Part shown: one piece after another, positions 30,141 through 36,364 of the stretch
Layout of the letters: every line of letters starts with the position of its first letter
Position numbering within the stretch: the stretch's first letter is position 1
Source: an uncultured Woeseiaceae bacterium
Lineage (GTDB): Bacteria; Pseudomonadota; Gammaproteobacteria; Steroidobacterales; Woeseiaceae
Direction of reading: 5' to 3'
DNA: 36,364 nucleotides
Assembly (NCBI GenBank): GCA_947258485.1
Contig: CAMYIS010000185.1
Coordinates: 1 to 36,364 of the forward strand
The notes under the pieces: generated by a model
The model's database searches: none
The model's input: the letters and a program-made list of their open reading frames with translations, nothing else
What the model was told of the DNA's origin: nothing
Translations under genes and position numbers: made by a program

Positions 30141-30513
30141 GACTAAGTATCTTTGTCCAGTGCTTCTTGCTAACGGGCATGATGGAAAGGCGATTGCCTC
30201 TGCGGGTTAATATCATGTCGTCGAGGCTTTTCTGCGCCTTGAGGTCCGTCAACGTTATGTTTCTTTTTGTTTTGCGAACGAATTCGATATCGACGAGGCA
30301 CCAGCGGGGATTGTCTTTATCGCTTTTCGGATCGAAGTACTTCGATTTCTTGTCGAACTGCGTGGGGTCCGGATAGGGCTCACTCGCGACCTTTGCGATA
30401 CCGACGATGCCGGGCTGCTTGCAGCTCGAGTGGTAAAAGAAAACCTCATCGCCGATTTTCATGTCGTCGCGCATCATGTTGCGCGCCTGGTAGTTGCGAA
30501 TGCCGTCCCACAT
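30133..30513 (-). CDS. EVE-domain protein, N-terminus apparently degraded
   Basis: MWDGIRNYQARNMMRDDMKIGDEVFFYHSSCKQPGIVGIAKVASEPYPDPTQFD... and in-frame upstream KSEPDAYSIDDLERDGRE without a start codon. Confidence 0.8.
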   Translation of the reverse strand: MWDGIRNYQARNMMRDDMKIGDEVFFYHSSCKQPGIVGIAKVASEPYPDPTQFDKKSKYFDPKSDKDNPRWCLVDIEFVRKTKRNITLTDLKAQKSLDDMILTRRGNRLSIMPVSKKHWTKILSLE

Positions 30514-30692
30514 CTCGCGGCCGTCTCGCTCGAGGTCGTCGATGCTGTAAGCGTCGGGTTCTGACTTGCGGATTGACTCGAATTGAGGGGGCTGCGAAGT
30601 TTAGCATCTTTGTTGCGCATGATTCGCTCGCGAACGCTGTGCTAGGATTGCGCCTCGCGCAGCGTCGCGCGATTTCAGGAGGGAACGTTCAG

Positions 30693-31367
30693 ATGGCCAA
30701 CATACTGGCTAATATATTCGGCTCCTCGCCGGTCATGCCGCTCGAAAAGCACATCGAAATTTCGTTTCGCTGCGCCAAGCAGTTGAGGCCTCTTTTCGTG
30801 GCCGTAATCGCAAACGACTGGGACAAAGCCCTCGAGGTCCGCGCCGAAATCGAGGCGCTGGAACACGAAGCCGATGATCTCAAGAAAGAGATACGGCTGA
30901 ACATGCCCAAGAGCCTGTTCATGCCGGTCCCGCGCGAGGATTTACTGGAAATGCTGCTTGTGCAGGACAAAATCGCTAACCGTGCAAAAGACGTCTCAGG
31001 TGTGATCATTGGCCGCAGGATGCAAATACCGGAGGCTATTGCCGACAAATTCGTCGAGTTCGTTGACCGCAACATCGACGCGGCGAAACAGGCACGCAAA
31101 AGCGTCCGCGAACTGGATGAGCTGTTTACGGCAGGTTTCAGGGGCGCCGAAGTCTCACTCGTCGCCGACATGATCGAGAAACTGGATCAGATCGAAACGC
31201 ACACGGACGAACAACAGACTGTCCTGCGGTCGGCGCTGTTTGAGATCGAAAAGTCGCTGGATCCGGTCGACGCAATGTTCCTGTACGAAGTTATTTCTCT
31301 GACCGGTGAAATCGCCGACATGGCTGAACGCGTTGGCCGCCGGCTCGAGCTCTTGCTTTCTGACTAA
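30693..31367 (+). CDS. DUF47/TIGR00153 PhoU-like protein
   Basis: MANILANIFGSSPVMPLEKHIEISFRCAKQLRPLF...EHEADDLKKEIRLNMPKSLFMPVPREDLLEMLLVQDKIAN...; SD AGGAGGG; adjacent to pit. Confidence 0.9.
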   Translation: MANILANIFGSSPVMPLEKHIEISFRCAKQLRPLFVAVIANDWDKALEVRAEIEALEHEADDLKKEIRLNMPKSLFMPVPREDLLEMLLVQDKIANRAKDVSGVIIGRRMQIPEAIADKFVEFVDRNIDAAKQARKSVRELDELFTAGFRGAEVSLVADMIEKLDQIETHTDEQQTVLRSALFEIEKSLDPVDAMFLYEVISLTGEIADMAERVGRRLELLLSD

Positions 31368-31416
31368 CAACTAAGAATTACAAATCACGGAGAGCGCAGA
31401 TCTCTCCGGAAGGCGA

Positions 31417-32670
31417 ATGATGGAACACCAACTGATCTATATCGGCCTTGCAGCAGCATTCGGCCTGTTTATGGCCTGGGGCATCGGCGCGAATGACGTG
31501 GCCAACGCGATGGCAACATCGGTTGGTTCCAAAGCCCTGACCATCAAGCAGGCGATTCTGGTCGCCGCGATTTTCGAATTCACGGGCGCGGTCCTTGCCG
31601 GTGGCGAAGTGACGAGCACCATTCGCAAAGGCATAGTCGATGCCGACCTGCTCGCGGGTACGCCCGAGCTTCTCGTCTACGGCATGCTGGCCGCATTGCT
31701 CGCCGCTGGGACCTGGCTGCTGATCGCATCGAAGAATGGCTGGCCGGTATCGACCACGCATTCGATTGTCGGTGCGATCGTGGGTTTTGCGGCGGTCGGC
31801 ATCGGCGTGGATGCAGTGAAATGGGCGAAGGTCGGCACGATCGTCATGAGCTGGGTGGTATCACCGCTGACGGCCGGCTTCATCGCGTACCTGATTTACC
31901 GCAGCGTGCAAAAGTTGATTCTGAGCCAGGAAGATCCTCTGGCAAAAGCCAAGCGCTATGTCCCCGTTTATATTTTTCTCGCGGCTTTTACAATTACCCT
32001 GGTCACGATATTGAAGGGCCTCAAACACGTTGGTCTGGAACTGGAGATCATCGACAGCTATCTGCTCGCAACAGCGGTTGCCGTTGGCGTGGCGCTGATC
32101 GGGGCGTTCTTTATCAGGAGGATTGAACCGGATAAAAAGGCGGAGAAGCACCAGCATTTTTACACGGTCGAGCGCGTATTCGGCGTATTGATGATCGTTA
32201 CAGCATGCTCCATGGCATTCGCGCATGGCTCGAATGATGTCGCCAATGCGATTGGCCCGTTGGCGGCCGTGATCGGTATAGCGACCACGGGCGCAATCTC
32301 CGCCAAGTCGGCACTACCGATATGGGTGCTGATGCTCGGCGGCGGCGGCATCGTCATCGGTCTCGCGACCTTCGGACGGCACGTCATTGCCACAGTGGGC
32401 GAACGGATTACACAGCTGACTCCCAGCCGCGGTTTCGCCGCCGAACTGGCTGCCGCAACGACCATTGTTGTTGCGTCGGGTACTGGCATTCCGATCTCCA
32501 CGACGCACACGCTCGTCGGTGCGGTACTTGGCGTAGGCATGGCGCGCGGTATCGAAGCGATCGACCTGCGTGTCGTTGCGAGGATTTTCGTATCCTGGGT
32601 TGTCACGATTCCGGCTGGCGCATTCCTCGCGATAATGTTCTTCTTCATCTTCAAAGCAGTGCTGCCCTAG
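31417..32670 (+). CDS. pitA: Inorganic phosphate transporter (PiT family)
   Basis: Duplicated signature GANDVANAMATSVGSKALT and HGSNDVANAIGPLAAV; GWPVSTTHSIVGAIVG and GIPISTTHTLVGAVLG. Confidence 0.95.
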   Translation: MMEHQLIYIGLAAAFGLFMAWGIGANDVANAMATSVGSKALTIKQAILVAAIFEFTGAVLAGGEVTSTIRKGIVDADLLAGTPELLVYGMLAALLAAGTWLLIASKNGWPVSTTHSIVGAIVGFAAVGIGVDAVKWAKVGTIVMSWVVSPLTAGFIAYLIYRSVQKLILSQEDPLAKAKRYVPVYIFLAAFTITLVTILKGLKHVGLELEIIDSYLLATAVAVGVALIGAFFIRRIEPDKKAEKHQHFYTVERVFGVLMIVTACSMAFAHGSNDVANAIGPLAAVIGIATTGAISAKSALPIWVLMLGGGGIVIGLATFGRHVIATVGERITQLTPSRGFAAELAAATTIVVASGTGIPISTTHTLVGAVLGVGMARGIEAIDLRVVARIFVSWVVTIPAGAFLAIMFFFIFKAVLP

Positions 32671-32691
32671 CGGGCATTACGTGGCGTTGTC

Positions 32692-34095
32692 TTAGACGGA
32701 GCGAAGATACCAGTCGAAATCGAGCGGGCTGACCGTGTTGTGGAACTGTCGGCTTTCTTCCCGCCGGTTCATCGCAAAATACTTGCAGTAGTCTTTGCCG
32801 AGATACTCAGGGAGTATCTTGCTGCGTTCGAACTTGTCGATCGCCGCATCCCAGCGGTGCGGAATAGTCAGCTTGGGTTCAATATGCGTTCCCTGCTCGA
32901 TCAGCTTGCCGGGGTCGCATTTGTTTTTTAGTCCATAGTGCACGCCCGCAACGACGGCCGCGGTGACGAGATACGGATTGGCGTCGGCGCCCGCCGTCCG
33001 ATGTTCGAAACGCAGATTGTCGGCGTCCGACTGGGGAATTCTAATCGCGACGACGCGGTGGTTGACGCCCCAGTTGCACTCGACCGGCGCAAACATGTCG
33101 GGTCGCAGGCGACGATAGGAGTTGGCGTTGGGCGCACAGATGGCTGTTGCTTCGGGCATGGTCTTCAAGAGACCTCCGACCGCGTGACGAAGCCTGGCTG
33201 AAAAGGGGGGGCTCGCGAGGCTGTCCTTTTGTTGAGAGAAATAGTTGGCGCCCTTGCGGTCCACGAGACTCATGTGAATGTGCAGGCCGCTGCCCGCATC
33301 TTCCTCAAACGGCTTCGCCATGAAACACGCGACAAAACCGTGTTTGCGCGCTGCTGCTTTTACGGCTCGCTTCAGTAGCACCGCATGGTCGCAGGCAAGC
33401 ACCGGATCGTCGATGTGCTTCAAGTTGATCTCGAACTGGCCCTGCGAGTACTCGGAGATTGCAGAATCTGCCGGGATGTTCTGCGCGTCGCAGTAATCGT
33501 ACACGTCGTTCAGGAAGTGCTCGATTTCCCAAAGGTCGTCCGGGTGGTAGACCTGCGCGCCTGGCTGCAGGCGCCCAACGCCGGGTACATGCGGCAGCGC
33601 GACGGTAGGGCGATCGGTTTTTGCATCCAGCAAATAGAACTCGAGCTCCGTGGCCATGACCATCTTGAGGCCCATTTTCCGGAGCGGCTGCATGGCCCGT
33701 TCGAGTACGGCCCGCGGGTCCGAGAACATCGGCACGCCAGCTGTCTCGTACAGACGGAACAGCGCCTGGCCCATCGGTCGCTCTGACCAGGGGACCCGTG
33801 CAATGCTGCCAGGGACGAGTTCCGCCAATACGTCCGGATCACCGTCGACCTCGCCGAACGGAATGCCGGCGACAGTTTCACCGAGCGCGGTCAGCAACGT
33901 GGCGCCGCCACAGAAGAAGAAGCCGTTCTTGATTACTTTCGGGAAATCATCGCTGCGAATGCGCTTGCCTTTCAGGATGCCGTTGAGATCCGGAATCAGC
34001 AGCTCCATCGCCTCGAACTGCCCGTGCTTCTGCTGACAGCTGCGCAGTTCCGTGCGAAGTTTGCTTTCGGTCGATTTTGCCATAGGGATACTCAA
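32692..34095 (-). CDS. Glutamine-synthetase family protein, gamma-glutamylputrescine synthetase-like
   Basis: ELEFYLLD, GQFEINLKH, CFMAKPFEEDAGSGLHIHMSL, CNWGVNHRVVAIRIP, FEHRTAGADANPYL. ATG 34083 also possible. Confidence 0.9.
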   Translation of the reverse strand: MSIPMAKSTESKLRTELRSCQQKHGQFEAMELLIPDLNGILKGKRIRSDDFPKVIKNGFFFCGGATLLTALGETVAGIPFGEVDGDPDVLAELVPGSIARVPWSERPMGQALFRLYETAGVPMFSDPRAVLERAMQPLRKMGLKMVMATELEFYLLDAKTDRPTVALPHVPGVGRLQPGAQVYHPDDLWEIEHFLNDVYDYCDAQNIPADSAISEYSQGQFEINLKHIDDPVLACDHAVLLKRAVKAAARKHGFVACFMAKPFEEDAGSGLHIHMSLVDRKGANYFSQQKDSLASPPFSARLRHAVGGLLKTMPEATAICAPNANSYRRLRPDMFAPVECNWGVNHRVVAIRIPQSDADNLRFEHRTAGADANPYLVTAAVVAGVHYGLKNKCDPGKLIEQGTHIEPKLTIPHRWDAAIDKFERSKILPEYLGKDYCKYFAMNRREESRQFHNTVSPLDFDWYLRSV

Positions 34096-34188
34096 AGCCG
34101 AGTAATACCGGGCTTTTGAGCATCGACGATTTCGCGATGCGCCGCAACCGGGGAGCTGTTATCATAATGTGAAATCCAGGGGCACAAT

Positions 34189-34956
34189 ATGGAATTCGCG
34201 ACGAGTGACAAGACTCCGCCACAGGGCGCCCAGGCCGCCCTGCGCGCACTCAGGCTGCTGAAGTTATTCACGCCCGATCTTCCAGAGCTGCAGCTTGCCG
34301 AAGTAAGCGAGCGCTCTGGCCTCAACAAGACCACGACGCATCGTTTGTTGCAGGCACTGCACAGTGAATCAATGTTGGACAGGAATCCTGCAACCGGCGC
34401 TTATCGCCTCGGGCCGGCATTGATGGCCCTCGGCGTACAGGCGCTGTCGAGCAACGATCTCAGGATTCGGGCCAGGCCGTTGCTCAATCGCCTGGCTGAG
34501 GAAACCGGGGAGACCGCGACGCTCGAGGTGCCCATTGACGACACGATGCTGATCCTCGACGAAGTGACCGGCAGGCATTTCGTCGGGGCCGCCGGTAACG
34601 TGGGCACACGTTGGCCGATCCATGCGACGTCCACCGGGAAAGCGCTGATTGCTTTCGATGAGCATGCGGCGGACCGACTGGCGGGACAGCTCGTGTCGCT
34701 GACGCCGAAGACCATCACAGGGTGTGATCAATTGCGTGAACAGCTTGAGGAAATCCGTCAGCGCGGGTTTGCCGAAACCGTCGATGAGCTTGAGGACGGA
34801 TTTTCCGGTGTCGGCGCCGTCGTCCGTGGTGGTGCTGGGCAGGTGCTCGGCGCCCTGTCCATTTGTGGGCCGACCCAGCGTTTTTCAGAAGCGCGCAGGG
34901 CGAGTCTTGGCAAGACGCTTTGCAAGGCCGCAGAGCACCTGCGGTCGGGCTTCTGA
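34189..34956 (+). CDS. IclR family transcriptional regulator
   Basis: N-terminal wHTH (ALRLLKLFTPDLPELQLAEVSERSGLNKTTTHRLLQAL) and IclR effector domain (HATSTGKALIAF, RGFAETVDELEDGFSGVGAVV). Confidence 0.92.
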   Translation: MEFATSDKTPPQGAQAALRALRLLKLFTPDLPELQLAEVSERSGLNKTTTHRLLQALHSESMLDRNPATGAYRLGPALMALGVQALSSNDLRIRARPLLNRLAEETGETATLEVPIDDTMLILDEVTGRHFVGAAGNVGTRWPIHATSTGKALIAFDEHAADRLAGQLVSLTPKTITGCDQLREQLEEIRQRGFAETVDELEDGFSGVGAVVRGGAGQVLGALSICGPTQRFSEARRASLGKTLCKAAEHLRSGF

Positions 34957-35013
34957 GTGTGGGCGAGATGTTAGTATCTCCGGCAACGTGCCGGTAAGGC
35001 GTAAGCGCATTTT

Positions 35014-35772
35014 ATGTACCCAAAACCATTGGTAGGCGTGCCGGCAGACCGGCGAATCGTGGATCCCCACCCGTTTCATATGGTGGGCGAGAAATACCTC
35101 GACGCGCTCATAAAGGGTTCGGAGGCGCTGCCGTTGATTACTCCGGTCATGCCCGGCGATGTCGATATTGACGCGTTATTGCAGCAGTTTGATGGAATCT
35201 TTCTTACGGGCAGTTACTCCAACGTGGAGCCGCATCACTATAACGGCTCGCCGAGCGAGGAAGGAACGCTGCACGACCCGCACCGCGACGCGGTGACATT
35301 GCCGCTCGCCAAAAGAGCCCTCGGGACCGGCGTGCCACTGCTGGCCGTGTGCCGCGGTTTTCAGGAGCTCAACGTCGCACTCGGCGGAACGCTGCATCAG
35401 AAAATTCATGAAGTGGAGGGCTATCACAATCATCTTGAGAACAAAGATGATCCCCTCGACAAGCAGTACGGTCCTTCGCACCCGGTAAACCTGGCAGACG
35501 GCGGCCTTCTGCGCGAACTGGCAGGATCGGATACCGTCATGGTCAATTCCCTGCACGCGCAGGGAGTGGCGACGCTCGCACCGGGTGTCAATATCGAAGC
35601 CGTTGCCGACGACGGGCTAATCGAAGCGTTTCAAGTCGATAACGGGCCGGCCTTTGCACTGGCCGTGCAGTGGCATCCTGAATGGCGGGTCATGGAAAAC
35701 GATTTTTCGAAGGCAATTTTCAAGGCGTTTGGCGACGCGTGCAGAGTGCGCGCGAGCCGACGACAGGTGTAA
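35014..35772 (+). CDS. Gamma-glutamyl-GABA hydrolase-like class I glutamine amidotransferase
   Basis: DGIFLTGSYSNVEPHHY, LLAVCRGFQELNVALGGTLHQ (Cys nucleophile), VNSLHAQGV, AVQWHPEW. Confidence 0.92.
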   Translation: MYPKPLVGVPADRRIVDPHPFHMVGEKYLDALIKGSEALPLITPVMPGDVDIDALLQQFDGIFLTGSYSNVEPHHYNGSPSEEGTLHDPHRDAVTLPLAKRALGTGVPLLAVCRGFQELNVALGGTLHQKIHEVEGYHNHLENKDDPLDKQYGPSHPVNLADGGLLRELAGSDTVMVNSLHAQGVATLAPGVNIEAVADDGLIEAFQVDNGPAFALAVQWHPEWRVMENDFSKAIFKAFGDACRVRASRRQV

Positions 35773-35773
35773 C

Positions 35774-36364
35774 GTGAGCAGTAACGAAGTATTTCTACAA
35801 TGGTTAACGGAACGCAAGATCGAAGACGTCGAGGCGTTTGTGCCGGACATGGCGGGTTCGGCCCGCGGCAAGGTCGTGCCGGCCGACAAGTTCGGTTCGG
35901 GTGAAATGAAAATGCCCGAAGCGATATTTTCGCAAACGATTTCGGGCGACTACATCGCCGATGCCAACAACGTTGAGGATCGGGATATGCTGCTGGTGCC
36001 GGACCCTACAACGATGCGGCCGGTTCCATGGGCATCAGACCCTGCTGCGTCGGTATTCGTTGACTGCTACCATCGCGACGGATCGGTTGTCGCGCAGTCT
36101 CCGCGCAGCGTCCTGCGTAATGTCCTCGCGAAATACGAAGCGCGCGGGTGGATTCCTGTCGTCGCGCCCGAAGTCGAGTTCTACCTCCTGAGCCCGCATT
36201 CGGACCCCAACGCGGAAGCCGAGCCTCCCGAAGGACGCCTCGGATGGACCGAGGGCGCTCGTCAACCCTACAGCATCGACACGATGAACGATTTCGATCC
36301 GTTCATTAATGATGTGTATGCATACTGTGAAGCACAGGGCATACGCATCGACACCCTGTCACAG
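35774..36364 (+). CDS. Second glutamine-synthetase family protein, truncated at right window edge
   Basis: GTG start 1 nt after the preceding stop: MSSNEVFLQWLTERKIEDVEAFVPDMAGSARGKVVPADKF...VVAPEVEFYLLSPHSD...; runs off the edge. Confidence 0.88.
   Translation, partial: MSSNEVFLQWLTERKIEDVEAFVPDMAGSARGKVVPADKFGSGEMKMPEAIFSQTISGDYIADANNVEDRDMLLVPDPTTMRPVPWASDPAASVFVDCYHRDGSVVAQSPRSVLRNVLAKYEARGWIPVVAPEVEFYLLSPHSDPNAEAEPPEGRLGWTEGARQPYSIDTMNDFDPFINDVYAYCEAQGIRIDTLSQ

Noticed and set aside
31388-31408. 7-bp hairpin CGGAGAG-N7-CTCTCCG between DUF47 and pit genes
   Set aside because: Common type of intercistronic hairpin; no further evidence of function.
34091-34140. Imperfect inverted repeats (CTCAAAGCC/GGCTTTTGAG and GCATCG/CGATGC) in the divergent GS-IclR promoter
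   Set aside because: Imperfect or short; possibly an IclR operator but unsupported by repetition within the window.

Overview
Gamma-proteobacterial-type chromosomal window with no rRNA, tRNA, CRISPR array or intact mobile element that I could see. The left third is a respiratory/denitrification island. It holds a 5'-partial cbb3 oxidase ccoN (left edge), a PAS-PAS hybrid histidine kinase, and a tightly packed minus-strand operon: DNR-like Crp/Fnr regulator, two ~60-aa membrane peptides, CuA subunit II, heme-copper oxidase subunit I, SCO, cytochrome b/2x[4Fe-4S] protein, FlpD/MvhD-like protein, unknown membrane-anchored protein and bacteriohemerythrin. Divergent from it, behind a near-perfect FNR/DNR box, are a TonB receptor, a cytochrome cd1 nitrite reductase (nirS) with a lipobox and an extra N-terminal cytochrome c domain, and an outer-membrane beta-barrel. 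Subunit I keeps all six metal-ligand histidines but lacks the catalytic tyrosine at both known positions (HSSQQ in place of HPEVY, and Leu at the cbb3-type position). I therefore read it as a CuA-containing nitric oxide reductase paired with NirS, with an unusual cytochrome b/ferredoxin/FlpD electron-transfer module; this is the main candidate system. The middle holds UspE-like, DksA-like and FixJ-like genes, a TetR-HlyD-ABC exporter operon, ribA and queF. The right part holds a cyanophycin cluster (cyanophycinase, cphA, and a Mur-ligase paralog that looks frameshifted by a deletion), an alpha/beta hydrolase, a 5'-degraded EVE gene, DUF47-pit phosphate transport, and a puu-like gamma-glutamyl polyamine/GABA locus running off the right edge. 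Notable non-coding structures are a perfect 36-bp zero-spacer palindrome at the cphA stop, a 38-bp tandem duplication over the nirS ribosome-binding site, two tandem TetR-type operators, and several strong hairpins.
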